In this document: positions 27,165 through 36,564 of the stretch, one piece after another
How the letters are laid out: every line of letters begins with the position of its first letter
How positions within the stretch are numbered: position 1 is the first letter of the stretch
Source: Limosilactobacillus panis
Lineage (GTDB): Bacteria > Bacillota > Bacilli > Lactobacillales > Lactobacillaceae
Direction of reading: 5' to 3'
Assembly: GCF_019797825.1 (NCBI RefSeq)
Contig: NZ_CP081855.1
Span: forward strand, 1,302,001 to 1,366,000
DNA length: 64,000 bases
Program-made: the position numbers and the translations under genes
The notes under the pieces: model-generated
Database searches by the model: none
Told to the model about the DNA's origin: nothing
The model's input: only the letters and a program-made list of their open reading frames with translations

Positions 27165-28511
27165 CTACAGATTTCGCTGGAGACTACTGATAAAAAAGCC
27201 GTCAGACCCGTAGTCGGATGGCAAAATTGTTAACGTTGCCGTGAAGCGATCATCCTTCAACTTCCGTGCAGTCTGTGTTTTAACCAGAGTAAAGTCTGGG
27301 TGGGCAGCTAAGAAGTCCTTAACTGTCTGATCATTTTCTTGTTTCATGATTGTGCACGTACTATATGTGATTATACCGCCTTTTTTCAGTTTTGGGGCAA
27401 CCGCATTTAAAATACTCAACTGAATTTTGTGCAAATTCTGACTATCTGTCAATTTCTTAGTATAGCGGATCTCCGGTTTGCGGCGTAGTAAGCCCATCCC
27501 GCTGCAGGGTGCGTCCACCAGGATTTTATCAAAGGTCCCATCAGCAAACACATCGTCAACCTTCCGGGCGTCCAATGTATGGGTCCGGACCCGGTCAGCG
27601 ACATGAAGGCGCCGGGCGTTTTTCTCAATCAGCCGGGTCTTATGCTGGTGGATATCCAGGGCATCGACTTGACCGCCCACCGTAGGATCCAGGTATTCGG
27701 CAATCTGGACCGTCTTACCACCGGGTGCGGCACAGGCATCCAGGACCCGGTCGCCGGGCTGAACATTCATACTATCGACCGGCAACATGGCACTTTCATC
27801 CTGGATGGTCACCGCCCCGTCACTAAAGAGGGTGGAATTAAGGACATCCCCACCGCTAATTACCAGGGCATTGGGGGCAACTTGACTTCCCTGGTAGGTT
27901 ACCCCTTCCTTGGTCAACTGCGCTTTTACCGTAGCCAGGTTAGTCTTTGCCGTGTTGACACGGATGACCAGGCGTGCCGGTTCATTAATGGCCGATAGGA
28001 CCTTTGCTGCCGTTGCTTGGCCATATTGGTTAACCAGCTCCTTGACGATCCATTCGGGCACGCTGGCGGAGATGGCTAGGCGCTTGATGGGGTCCTTAAT
28101 CTGGTTGAGGTCGGTAACTCCCTTTTTGAGGATGGCGTGCAAGACCCCGGTGGTGAAGCGACGGATGCCTGGGTTCCCCCGGTGCTTGGCAATTTCAATC
28201 GTCTCATCGGTCACCGCCCAGTTGGGGACCCGTTCCAGGTAATGGTACTGGTAGAGGGCCGTCAACAGGAGGCTTTCTACCCAGGAATCGACCTTCTTGT
28301 CCTTGATGAAGGGAGTTAACCAGTATTCCAGTGTTAATTGGTGCTGCAAGACCCCGTAGACGATGTTGGTAGCCAGCCGCCGGTCCTGGTCATTCAGCTG
28401 GGCCCGATTAAGGAGCTGGTTCAGCTGAAGATTTGAGTAGGCGCCGTTTTGCCGGACCCGGTCAATAGCGGTTAGGGCAACCGTCCGGGCCGTTGCTTTT
28501 TCCTTAGTCAT
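27165..28511 (-). CDS. rsmB: 16S rRNA (cytosine-967-C5)-methyltransferase RsmB
   Basis: A 448-residue enzyme with an N-terminal NusB-like RNA-binding domain (1-140) and a C-terminal Rossmann methyltransferase. DACAAPGGKTVQIAEYL binds S-adenosylmethionine. VDAPCSGMGLLRRKPEIRY and TYSTCTIM supply the two catalytic cysteines. It overlaps the fmt stop by eight bases and precedes stp. Confidence 0.96.
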   Translation of the reverse strand: MTKEKATARTVALTAIDRVRQNGAYSNLQLNQLLNRAQLNDQDRRLATNIVYGVLQHQLTLEYWLTPFIKDKKVDSWVESLLLTALYQYHYLERVPNWAVTDETIEIAKHRGNPGIRRFTTGVLHAILKKGVTDLNQIKDPIKRLAISASVPEWIVKELVNQYGQATAAKVLSAINEPARLVIRVNTAKTNLATVKAQLTKEGVTYQGSQVAPNALVISGGDVLNSTLFSDGAVTIQDESAMLPVDSMNVQPGDRVLDACAAPGGKTVQIAEYLDPTVGGQVDALDIHQHKTRLIEKNARRLHVADRVRTHTLDARKVDDVFADGTFDKILVDAPCSGMGLLRRKPEIRYTKKLTDSQNLHKIQLSILNAVAPKLKKGGIITYSTCTIMKQENDQTVKDFLAAHPDFTLVKTQTARKLKDDRFTATLTILPSDYGSDGFFISSLQRNL

Positions 28512-29457
28512 CGGTGACTGCTTGCCCTCCTTCGTGCAGGTCCTGGTGGCCGTTCAGGTAGGCGGTGATGTCCATCGCCTGCTTACCAGCCGGCTTCAGG
28601 CGGTTAATTTGGTAAGTTGTCCCCTGACCGGCTGCCAAAACTAGCTGGTGCTTGGTCAGGTGAACGACCTTACCGGGAGCCAGCGTCGTCTTTTTATCCA
28701 GGGGGGTCACGTCATAGATCTTGGTCCGCAGGCCGTCAATGATCATGTTCCCCAGGGGGGCCGGCCGCAGTCCGCGGACCTTATCGTCAATCTGCTGGGC
28801 AGTCATCCGGTAGTCAATCCGTTCCTGGGCCGTCGTGATGTTTGGCGAAAAGACAACTTTGGATTCGTCCTGCGGGGTCGCTTCTACGTCGCCCTGGACC
28901 AACTTCGGCAGGGTTTCTAGTAGGAGGTCCCGACCGAGGAGACTGAGTTTTTTAAACATCGTCCCGTTATCGTCGTCCTTTTCAATCGGGATGGCACGTT
29001 GGGCAATGACGTCCCCCGCATCCATCTTCTTGACCATGTACATGATTGATATTCCGGTCTCGGCATCCCCGTTAATGATTGAGTACTGAACGGGGGCCCC
29101 ACCACGGTACTTCGGCAGGAGAGAACCGTGGACGTTGATAGCCGCAATCTTGGCCGCGTCCAGCATCTTGGTCGGTAGGAACTGACCATAGGCAGCCGTG
29201 ATCATGAGGTCAGGTTGCATGGCGATGATCTCGTCCATCTCAGGACTCTTGTTAAGCTTGGCGGGTTGGAGAACTTTGATATTATTTTCTTGAGCCAGCT
29301 TCTTGACGGGAGATGGGGTCAGAACGTGTTTACGTCCCACCCGGTGGTCCGGCTGCGTTAGAACAGCCTGAACGTCGTATTCCGGCGCGTCAATTAAGCT
29401 TTGAAGAATTGGGACTGCAAATTCGGGTGTCCCCATAAACACGATTGAAGTTGCCAT
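28504..29457 (-). CDS. fmt: Methionyl-tRNA formyltransferase
   Basis: A 317-residue enzyme that formylates initiator Met-tRNA. MGTPEFAVPILQSL, NVHGSLLPKYRGGAPVQ with the catalytic Asn-His, MYMVKKMDAGDV (catalytic Asp), and an OB-like C-terminal domain are present. It lies between priA and rsmB. The deformylase gene is not in the window. Confidence 0.96.
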   Translation of the reverse strand: MATSIVFMGTPEFAVPILQSLIDAPEYDVQAVLTQPDHRVGRKHVLTPSPVKKLAQENNIKVLQPAKLNKSPEMDEIIAMQPDLMITAAYGQFLPTKMLDAAKIAAINVHGSLLPKYRGGAPVQYSIINGDAETGISIMYMVKKMDAGDVIAQRAIPIEKDDDNGTMFKKLSLLGRDLLLETLPKLVQGDVEATPQDESKVVFSPNITTAQERIDYRMTAQQIDDKVRGLRPAPLGNMIIDGLRTKIYDVTPLDKKTTLAPGKVVHLTKHQLVLAAGQGTTYQINRLKPAGKQAMDITAYLNGHQDLHEGGQAVTDD

Positions 29458-29474
29458 TATTTATCTTCCTTTCA

Positions 29475-31904
29475 TCACATAAAGTACTGTGGGTCCGGGT
29501 CAATGCTGACCTGAACATCCTTAAAGCTCTTACTCTGAGTGTTTTGCAGAATTTCAAATAGTACCCGGTGTAAAGCCGGGTCTCTCTTATATTTAATTAC
29601 AATCTGGTAGTAGTAACGCCGCTTCATCCGGGCAATTGCTCGTGGGGTTGGCCCCAGGATAATCGTCGATGGGGCCAGCGCTTTTTGTAGTTGATCATGG
29701 ATTTCAGCCATCGCTTGGGCCGCGGTCCGTTCCTCGGGATGGCTGGCCATCAGCCGCACCGTGTAGTAGTAAGGCGGGTAACTGGCCTGGTGACGCAGGC
29801 TCATCTCCTGGTAGAAGAAGCGTTCGTAGTCATGAGCCTGGGCGTCTTTAATTGCGTAGTGACCAGGGTTAAAAGTCTGAATGATTACTTGCCCCTGCTT
29901 GTTGGCCCGGCCAGCACGACCACTCACCTGGCTGAGGAGGTCAAAGGTCCGTTCACTGGCCCGAAAATCAGGAAGGCCAAGACCGGTATCGGCATTTAAG
30001 ACCCCCACCAGGGTAACGTTAGGAAAGTCGAGTCCCTTGGCAATCATCTGGGTCCCTAAAAGGATATCCGCTTCGTGGTTACCAAATTTGCGGAGGAGCT
30101 TCTCGTGCATCCCCTTCCGCCGGGTTGTATCGACATCCATCCGGATGATCCGGGCAGTCGGAATCAGCTGGCGTAGCTCGGTCTCGACCTTCTCCGTCCC
30201 GGTGCCGTAGTAACGAATATGGCGACTATGACAGTGGGGACAGATCTGGGGAATCGGCTCCTCATGGCCGCAATAATGGCATTTCATCGTCCGGGTATCC
30301 ATGTGGAGGGTCAACGAGATATCACAGTTTGGGCACTTCAGAACCTCCCCACAGTCCCGGCACATCATAAACGAGGAAAAGCCCCGCCGGTTGAGCATCA
30401 AGATACTCTGCTCCCCCCGGGCCAAGCGTTGGTTCAATTCGTACAGGAGGGGGGCCGAAAAGTTGCTCTCCCCGCGCTTCTTGATCTCGGGCCGCATGTC
30501 AACGACCTGGATCGGTGGGAGGGGCTGCTTGTTGACCCGGTGCGGTAACCTGAGGAAGCGGTAGACCCCCTTCAGTGCCCGCGCCCGGCTTTCTAGGCTA
30601 GGGGTTGCCGAACCAAGGACTACCGGCGCGTTATTATACTTACCACGCCACTTGGCCACTTCCCGGGCATGGTAACGCGGGGACTCGTCCTGCTTGTAGC
30701 TGGATTCGTGCTCCTCATCCAGGATGATCAAGCCGAGGTTAGTCAGGGGGGCAAAGATGGCGGAACGGGCACCCACGACCACCTTGGCTTCCCCCCGTTC
30801 GATCCGCCGCCACTCATCATAGCGTTCACCACTGGAGAGACTACTGTGAAGAACCGCCACCTGGCTACCAAACCGCCGGCGAACCCGGTTGACAATCTGG
30901 GGAGTCAAAGAAATCTCGGGCACGAGCATTAGGGCTGTCCGTCCCCGGGCCAGGACCTGAGAAATGCTCTGTAAATAGACCTCAGTCTTGCCGCTTCCGG
31001 TTACCCCCTGTAAAAGAAAGGTGGTGGCCGTCTGGTCCTTAACGGCGGCGCCAATCTGGTCAACGGCTTCCTGCTGGTCAGGATTTAGTTTTAACGGTTT
31101 TTCAAGTTGGTGGTCATCAGGAAGGGCCACCTGGGATTCTGGGCGCCGGTACACTTCAACTGGAACCTTTTTGAGCCAGCCCTTCTTTGCCCCCTGGTTG
31201 AAGGTCGAAGAAGACAGCTGGGCCCGCCGTTCGGCCTCCTTTTGAACAACTGTCTTGCCAATAATGCTCTGTAGGTAGGACAGGAGGCGGTTTTGGGCAT
31301 GGGCGTTGGCATGAAGAGATGTCCGCGCATCCTCTAATTCCTCAAAACTGAGTAAGGGGGTCAGCCCCATCACTGTCTTTGCCCGGGCCCGGTCAGTAAC
31401 TTCGTAGTCAATCCGGACCTTGCCTGCCCGCTTTAGCTTGAGGAGCTGGTTGATGGCGTCCGGATTATTGGCGAAATCAGTGTAGTTGCGCTCATCCTTG
31501 CCATTAAAGAGATCAAAGCAAGTCTGCTCATCGAGGTCGTCAATGACACGAACAATCCGCTTACTCTTCCCCTTCAAGAGGTTGGGAAGCATCGTGTACA
31601 GGCAGGCAATCCAAAAGGAATAGGTTGTATCTGCCAGCCACTTGCTAAGGGCTAATAGTTCCTGATTGACAACCGGCTGGAGGTCCATCACGGCCTGGAT
31701 GGGCTTGAGCTTGCCCGCATAATCGGTCGAGTCTGTGAAGCCGACCACGAAGCCCTGGACCTGGCGGTGACCATTGCCAAAGGGAACAACGACCCGCATG
31801 CCAACCTGAAGTTTTTTCTCTAAAATAACCGGCACTTGATATGTATATGGCTGGTTGGTCTGCATTGTTGGAACATCAACCACAACCTGTGCCAATTCAA
31901 CCAT
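29475..31904 (-). CDS. priA: Primosomal protein N' (replication restart helicase PriA)
   Basis: An 809-residue helicase that reloads the replisome at repaired forks. It has an N-terminal DNA-binding domain, then LLQGVTGSGKTEVYLQSI (motif I), ILDEEHESSYKQDESPRYHAR (motif II) and GSATPSLESR. A zinc-binding insert carries CRDCGEVLKCPNCD and CHYCGHEEPIPQICPHC. Motifs V and VI follow (VSGRAGRANKQGQV). Adjacent to coaBC with no gap. Confidence 0.97.
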   Translation of the reverse strand: MVELAQVVVDVPTMQTNQPYTYQVPVILEKKLQVGMRVVVPFGNGHRQVQGFVVGFTDSTDYAGKLKPIQAVMDLQPVVNQELLALSKWLADTTYSFWIACLYTMLPNLLKGKSKRIVRVIDDLDEQTCFDLFNGKDERNYTDFANNPDAINQLLKLKRAGKVRIDYEVTDRARAKTVMGLTPLLSFEELEDARTSLHANAHAQNRLLSYLQSIIGKTVVQKEAERRAQLSSSTFNQGAKKGWLKKVPVEVYRRPESQVALPDDHQLEKPLKLNPDQQEAVDQIGAAVKDQTATTFLLQGVTGSGKTEVYLQSISQVLARGRTALMLVPEISLTPQIVNRVRRRFGSQVAVLHSSLSSGERYDEWRRIERGEAKVVVGARSAIFAPLTNLGLIILDEEHESSYKQDESPRYHAREVAKWRGKYNNAPVVLGSATPSLESRARALKGVYRFLRLPHRVNKQPLPPIQVVDMRPEIKKRGESNFSAPLLYELNQRLARGEQSILMLNRRGFSSFMMCRDCGEVLKCPNCDISLTLHMDTRTMKCHYCGHEEPIPQICPHCHSRHIRYYGTGTEKVETELRQLIPTARIIRMDVDTTRRKGMHEKLLRKFGNHEADILLGTQMIAKGLDFPNVTLVGVLNADTGLGLPDFRASERTFDLLSQVSGRAGRANKQGQVIIQTFNPGHYAIKDAQAHDYERFFYQEMSLRHQASYPPYYYTVRLMASHPEERTAAQAMAEIHDQLQKALAPSTIILGPTPRAIARMKRRYYYQIVIKYKRDPALHRVLFEILQNTQSKSFKDVQVSIDPDPQYFM

Positions 31905-33113
31905 CTAATCACCTAATTTCAACTTTTGTCCTAAAAGTTTCATTATTCTTTGGGCAACCGCATTCTTGCTCATCTTAGGCCACCTATCCGGGGTCGCATC
32001 CGGGGTCAGAATCGTCACCTGGTCGTCCTCACTGGCAAAGGCACTGCTGGGTCCCCCCACCTGGTTAGCCACGATGATATCCGCCCCCTTGCTGGCTAAC
32101 TTCCGTTGAGCATTGGCTAAGAGGTGCTGGGTCTCGGCCGCAAAGCCGACCACGACCTGGTCCGGCCGCTTGGTCTTGGCAACGGTTTGCAAGATATCGG
32201 GGGTCTCAACCAGTTTGATGGCCCATTCGTCGTGCTCCGATGTCTTCTTAACCTTTTCTGCGGCAGCCTTGACCGGCCGGTAGTCCGCCACGGCCGCTGC
32301 CATAACCAGGGCATCCGTTTTAGTGAAGTGGTCTTGAACAGCAGCCAGAAGTTCCTCAGTGCTTTCCACGTGGACAACTTCAACCTGTGGCGAATCAGGT
32401 AGGCCAACGCTGACCTGGCCGACAATCAGAGTCACCTGGGCACCCATGGCAGCAGCTGCCGTAGCCAAGGACACCCCCATCTTACCGGATGACCGGTTAC
32501 CGATGAAGCGGACCGGGTCAATATTTTCCCGGGTCCCCCCCGCGGTAATTAGGACTCGCTTACCAGCAAGTTCTTGCGGGGCCGGCGCCAAGAGTGATTG
32601 AACCTGTTTCACAATTGCGGCTGGTTCTGGCAGGCGACCCTTACCAGAGTAGCCCTCCGCCAAAAGCCCATCCACCGGACTGATGATGTGGACCCCGTCA
32701 CGGCGCAATTGTTTCAGGTTCCGCTGGGTTGCTGGGGCGGTAAGCATATGGGAATTCATGGCCGGAACCACCACCTTGGGCGCCGCGGTGGCCAGTAGGG
32801 TCGTCGAGGCAGCATCGTCAGCAATTCCCGTCGCCATTTTGGCAATGATGTCCGCAGATGCCGGCACAACCACCGCCATTTGTGTCCAGTCCGCCATCTC
32901 AATGTGGGGAATTGGTGTATTGTCGTTATCCCACAGGGAGGTGAGCACCGGCTGTTTGGTTAGTGCCGCCAAGGTCGTGGGGTTAACCAGCCGGCAGGCA
33001 GCCGGGGTCATCACCGTTTTGATTTTGTGCCCGGCTTTTTGCAAGCCCCGGACAACTTCAATTCCTTTATAGGCGGCCACGCTTCCCGTCAAATACACTG
33101 TTATCCTTGCCAT
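31905..33113 (-). CDS. coaBC: Bifunctional phosphopantothenoylcysteine decarboxylase / phosphopantothenate-cysteine ligase
   Basis: A 402-residue coenzyme A biosynthesis fusion. The N-terminal flavoprotein (CoaC, 1-180) has LTGSVAAYKGIEV, PASADIIAKMATGIADD and PAMNSHMLTAPATQRNL. The C-terminal ligase (CoaB) has ITAGGTRENIDPVRFIGNRSSGKMG and FAAETQ. The stop codon lies directly before the priA start. Confidence 0.96.
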   Translation of the reverse strand: MARITVYLTGSVAAYKGIEVVRGLQKAGHKIKTVMTPAACRLVNPTTLAALTKQPVLTSLWDNDNTPIPHIEMADWTQMAVVVPASADIIAKMATGIADDAASTTLLATAAPKVVVPAMNSHMLTAPATQRNLKQLRRDGVHIISPVDGLLAEGYSGKGRLPEPAAIVKQVQSLLAPAPQELAGKRVLITAGGTRENIDPVRFIGNRSSGKMGVSLATAAAAMGAQVTLIVGQVSVGLPDSPQVEVVHVESTEELLAAVQDHFTKTDALVMAAAVADYRPVKAAAEKVKKTSEHDEWAIKLVETPDILQTVAKTKRPDQVVVGFAAETQHLLANAQRKLASKGADIIVANQVGGPSSAFASEDDQVTILTPDATPDRWPKMSKNAVAQRIMKLLGQKLKLGD

Positions 33114-33171
33114 TTCTTCACCTCATTAAAAGTCATAATCCGTTATGATTATAGCATTTCCCTAATAAAAA

Positions 33172-33401
33172 AGAAGCTGGGAAAAAATCATCAGAGGGCT
33201 CCGTATGGCTAGTATATGACGATCGTTGGCACGGTACGGGCCAATGATCGTCCGTAATCAATGGACTTGCTGCGCGGCGCTAGACACTAGGAGCACGCTT
33301 CGACGCGGAGCAAGCCTATTTGGTTTTTCCGCGATTACTGTGTAATATTCGAAGAACTAAACGAGGCTGGTGAGAAAACAAAGTTTTCTCCCAGCCTCGT
33401 T
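33172..33401 (+). repeat. Interspersed element, full copy B
   Basis: A 230-bp element filling most of the 321-bp gap between coaBC and rpoZ. It starts GAAGCTGGGAAAAAA and ends with a hairpin (arms ACGAGGCTGG...AGAAAAC and GTTTTCTCCCAGCCTCGT). Thus its two ends are imperfect inverted repeats of GARGCTGGGARAAAA. Inside are an imperfect palindrome around TTGGCACGGTACGGGCCAA and the core CCGCGATTACTGTGTAATATTCGAAG (26 bases, 33329-33354, quoted in parts elsewhere). Here the element is opposite in direction to the surrounding genes. No protein-coding frame is evident. Confidence 0.85.
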
Positions 33402-33434
33402 TACTGCTCCAACCATCGCTGGTCGTTGTTTATC

Positions 33435-33653
33435 CTAGTCTTGTAAGTCTTCGGTATGGTTAGGGTCAATCGTTACCTTATCAGCTAAGATCTCCTCTAG
33501 GGCCTTACCAACTGACTTGCTGGATTCGTAGTGTTCCAGCAGCGGTGCGGCCCCATTATCTAATTCGTGGGCCCGCTTGCTAGCCAGCATCACGAGGGAA
33601 TAACGGGAATCAATCCGCTTCAACAGTTCGTCAACAGATGGGTAAAGAATCAT
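33435..33653 (-). CDS. rpoZ: DNA-directed RNA polymerase omega subunit
   Basis: A 72-residue protein: [27 protein letters not shown] is the omega signature that clamps the beta-prime C-terminus. The gene overlaps gmk by four bases, the conserved gmk-rpoZ pair. The hairpin ending element copy B lies 34 bases after the stop and could terminate it. Confidence 0.95.
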   Translation of the reverse strand: MILYPSVDELLKRIDSRYSLVMLASKRAHELDNGAAPLLEHYESSKSVGKALEEILADKVTIDPNHTEDLQD

Positions 33654-34270
33654 TTTTCTGAATCTCCTAACATTTCAAGATAACGCGGCATTACCCGGGG
33701 AACCCGCAGACGTTCCGTCCGGATGATATCCTTAATTTTTTCAACGGCACGCGGTACTTCATCGTTAACCACGGCGTAATCGTAGTTTTGCATCATTTGG
33801 ATTTCACCAAAGGCCTTATGAATCCGCTTATTAATAACATCCATACTGTCGGTTCCCCGGTGAATCAACCGGTGCTTTAGTTCGTCCAGGTCAGGGGGAG
33901 TTAAGAAAATGAAAACACCGTCAGGAACCTTTGAACGAACTTGCATCGCACCGTTAACTTCGATTTCTAGGAAGACATCCTTCCCTGAATCCAAAGTCTC
34001 ATTAACATATTTTAATGGGGTACCATAATAGTTGTCAACATACTTCGCGTATTCAAGCATTCCACCAGTTTGAATGTGGTGTTCAAACTCCTCTTTGGAG
34101 ACAAAGTAGTAGTCGACCCCGTTGACTTCACCGGGCCGTGGTTTCCGGGTTGTCATCGAGACCGAGTATTGAAAATCATTATCATTTGAATCAAAAATTG
34201 CTTTCCGCACCGTTCCCTTACCAACACCGGAAGGACCAGAAAGGACAATCAACATTCCTCGATTTGCCAT
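33650..34270 (-). CDS. gmk: Guanylate kinase
   Basis: A 206-residue kinase making GDP from GMP. P-loop [16 protein letters not shown] near residue 9, [23 protein letters not shown] (GMP site) and [13 protein letters not shown] are all present. It controls GTP supply and (p)ppGpp balance. Upstream operon partner of rpoZ. Confidence 0.97.
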   Translation of the reverse strand: MANRGMLIVLSGPSGVGKGTVRKAIFDSNDNDFQYSVSMTTRKPRPGEVNGVDYYFVSKEEFEHHIQTGGMLEYAKYVDNYYGTPLKYVNETLDSGKDVFLEIEVNGAMQVRSKVPDGVFIFLTPPDLDELKHRLIHRGTDSMDVINKRIHKAFGEIQMMQNYDYAVVNDEVPRAVEKIKDIIRTERLRVPRVMPRYLEMLGDSEK

Positions 34271-34374
34271 TTTGTTACTCCTATCAGAAATTTAACGTAT
34301 TAATACTATAATGCAATAAATTACTGCCAAAATCAACCACTGACCAGGAGAAGGAAAATCACTTAAATTTAGGC

Positions 34375-34403
34375 TTGCATTTTTGAACAAACGTTCGTAT
34401 ACT
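34375..34403 (+). promoter_or_regulatory. SOS-regulated promoter (LexA box within spacer)
   Basis: TTGCAT (34375-34380), a 17-base spacer and TATACT (34398-34403). The spacer holds TGAACAAACGTTCG (34384-34397), which fits the Gram-positive LexA box CGAAC-N4-GTTC on the opposite strand (CGAACGTTTGTTCA). A second, imperfect palindrome, CGAATGTTCG (34416-34425), is centred 30 bp downstream, next to the ribosome-binding site. LexA binding would block polymerase. Confidence 0.8.
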
Positions 34404-34436
34404 TATTATTACAAACGAATGTTCGGAGGGGATATC

Positions 34437-34778
34437 ATGCAGCAAGTAAAATCATACTCATTTTTTAAACGCACACCACAGCTAGTAAACAAGGTGGTTG
34501 CCCAGCTCTTTGATGACGAGCCACTCATTAGCCACCACCATGATGTTACCCTCTTGAACCGCCAGCCGGCCTTTCAGCGGCGGTTGTTCCTAAAGCGGGT
34601 AATCAACCAAAAACTGACTACTTTCTTCCAGTTGACACCAATCAACGCGGCTGGTCACGTCGTCAACGTCACCGGGACAATTCGCCATTTGGCCAGGGAA
34701 AAGTACCTCATCTCTGCCAGCCGGGTAAACTACATCGTTGACTTCAACCACATCAATTACATTGCTCGGCCAGAATAA
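34437..34778 (+). CDS. YolD-like family protein, SOS-controlled
   Basis: A 113-residue protein with start MQQVKSYSFFKRTP, chosen because GGAGGGGAT lies just upstream. The C-terminal third, VTGTIRHLAREKYLISASRV and the following IVDFNHINYI, has the beta-strand pattern of the YolD-like family (G-x-I, then I-x-F-x-x-I-x-x-I). That family often pairs with error-prone UmuC-type polymerases. Here no polymerase gene is next to it. A LexA box in its promoter supports a DNA-damage role. The family assignment is from pattern memory and moderately sure. It is the only plus-strand gene in a long minus-strand block. Confidence 0.6.
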   Translation: MQQVKSYSFFKRTPQLVNKVVAQLFDDEPLISHHHDVTLLNRQPAFQRRLFLKRVINQKLTTFFQLTPINAAGHVVNVTGTIRHLAREKYLISASRVNYIVDFNHINYIARPE

Positions 34779-34792
34779 GGTTAAAGCCGAAT

Positions 34793-34837
34793 AAAAAGGA
34801 CTTCAGGTATTCATTTGAACGCCTGAAGTCCTTTTTT
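34793..34837. terminator. Bidirectional terminator between yolD-like gene and recN
   Basis: AAAAAGGACTTCAGG and CCTGAAGTCCTTTTT arms around a 14-base loop, with T-runs on both strands. Confidence 0.85.
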
Positions 34838-34872
34838 GCAATATTATCGTGCTAAGTTAAACCGACATGTAC

Positions 34873-36561
34873 CTATTTCTCGTCCTCGTGGGCCATGCGG
34901 AGGAGCTCAGATGCGTGCTCCTTCGTCAACTTGGTGACCTTTTCACCAGACAGCATCCGAGCCAGTTCGTTGACCCGCTGGTCAGCATTTAGCGCCGTCA
35001 CCTTCGTAGTTGTCCGTTCGTTATGGACAGACTTTTTAATCAGAAAGTGGTGCTGGGCCACGGCGGCCACCTGCGGGAGGTGGGTAATGCAGAGAACCTG
35101 GGATTTAGCCGCGATCAAGCGGATCTTATCGGCAATTGCTTGGGCAACCCGACCGCTGACCCCGGTGTCGACTTCGTCAAAGATGATGCTGGTCACGCCC
35201 TCGTTCTGAGCAAAGATAGTCTTGAGGGCCAGCATGACCCGGGACAGTTCCCCACCAGAAGCAATCTTGGCCAATGGTCCCATTGACTCGCCAGGATTGG
35301 TCCGGATGTAAAATTCGACATCATCAATCCCCGTCGGCGTAAAGGTGGCTCCCGCCTGATTAGTAAAGTGGACCATAAACTCCGCCTTGGCCATGTATAG
35401 CTCCTTCAGCTGCTGGTGCACCCGTTTGGAGAGCGCGTGAGCCGCCTGCTGACGCACCTGACTGAGCTGGCTACCAATTTCTTGAAGGTCCACCGCCGCT
35501 TTCTTTAAACGTTCCTCAAGGTCGCTATTAGAATCGGCCGCTTCCTCCATCGTGTCAAGTTCCTTCTTGATTTTCTGGTAGTAGGCCAATACCTTAGCAA
35601 CCGAGTCACCATACTTGTGTTCCAGGTCACCGATAACCGTGAGCCGCTGGTCAATCTGGGCCAGGCGGCCATCGTCAAATTCGAGCATGTCCAACTGTTG
35701 GCCAGCCGAATTGGCAACATCTTGAAGGGCGTAGTAGGCATCATTCAGCGCTTTACTTAGCGAATCGTAGTCGTCATCAAACTCTGCAATTCCGTTAACG
35801 GCCTCCATCACGGTCGCTACTTGGTCAAGAACGGGTGCTTCCCCCTCATTAAAGGTGGTTACCACCTGCTGGAGGGCATTATTAATCTGTTGAAAGTGTT
35901 CCAGACGGTCCCGCTCACTGGTGAGTTCTTCCTCCTCGTTTTCCTTGAGCTGGGCCTCCTCAATCTCGTTCACCTGGTAACGAAGCATGTCCAAGCGCTG
36001 CGCCCACTGCTGCTCGTTGGCCTGTTTCTTGTCCACGGCCGCCTTGAGCTTAGTGTAACGGTGGTAGAGTTCCTGGTACTTTTGAAGGAGGGGGTGGACC
36101 TTTTTATAGGCGAACTGGTCCAACATCCCCAGGTGCTTTTCCGGTTGCAAGAGGAGCTGGTGTTCGTTTTGCCCCTGGATATCGACTAGGTAGGCCCCGA
36201 TCTGCCGGAGCATCGTCGTGTTGATCAGCTGACCATTGACCCGGATGGTGTTCCGCCCGTTGCGGTGGATTTCCCGCATGATGATCAGGCTACCATCCTG
36301 GTGGTCAATTCCCATGGAGTCAAGCAAGGCCGTTAATTCAGGGTCCTTAGTCAGGGCAAACTGCCCCTGGAGACGGAGCTTTTCCTCACCCCGACGGATA
36401 AATTCCTGAGAACCACGGCCGCCCGCTAGCAGGCCAACGGCGTCGATGATGATTGACTTTCCGGCACCGGTTTCCCCGGTCAGGACTGTCATCTGGTCAG
36501 CAAATTCAAGACTCAGGTGCTTAATAATTGCTAAATTATCAATCGTTAATTCCTGCAGCAT
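34873..36561 (-). CDS. recN: DNA repair protein RecN
   Basis: A 562-residue SMC-like ATPase used in double-strand break repair. MLQELTIDNLAIIKHLSLEF and GETGAGKSIIIDAVGLLAGGR form the N-terminal head. Two coiled coils follow. The C-terminal head has KIASGGELSRVMLALK and SIIFDEVDTGVSGRVAQAI. It is four bases downstream of argR in the conserved tlyA-argR-recN order. No LexA box was seen directly upstream, as it lies inside the operon. Confidence 0.96.
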   Translation of the reverse strand: MLQELTIDNLAIIKHLSLEFADQMTVLTGETGAGKSIIIDAVGLLAGGRGSQEFIRRGEEKLRLQGQFALTKDPELTALLDSMGIDHQDGSLIIMREIHRNGRNTIRVNGQLINTTMLRQIGAYLVDIQGQNEHQLLLQPEKHLGMLDQFAYKKVHPLLQKYQELYHRYTKLKAAVDKKQANEQQWAQRLDMLRYQVNEIEEAQLKENEEEELTSERDRLEHFQQINNALQQVVTTFNEGEAPVLDQVATVMEAVNGIAEFDDDYDSLSKALNDAYYALQDVANSAGQQLDMLEFDDGRLAQIDQRLTVIGDLEHKYGDSVAKVLAYYQKIKKELDTMEEAADSNSDLEERLKKAAVDLQEIGSQLSQVRQQAAHALSKRVHQQLKELYMAKAEFMVHFTNQAGATFTPTGIDDVEFYIRTNPGESMGPLAKIASGGELSRVMLALKTIFAQNEGVTSIIFDEVDTGVSGRVAQAIADKIRLIAAKSQVLCITHLPQVAAVAQHHFLIKKSVHNERTTTKVTALNADQRVNELARMLSGEKVTKLTKEHASELLRMAHEDEK

Positions 36562-36564
36562 ATG

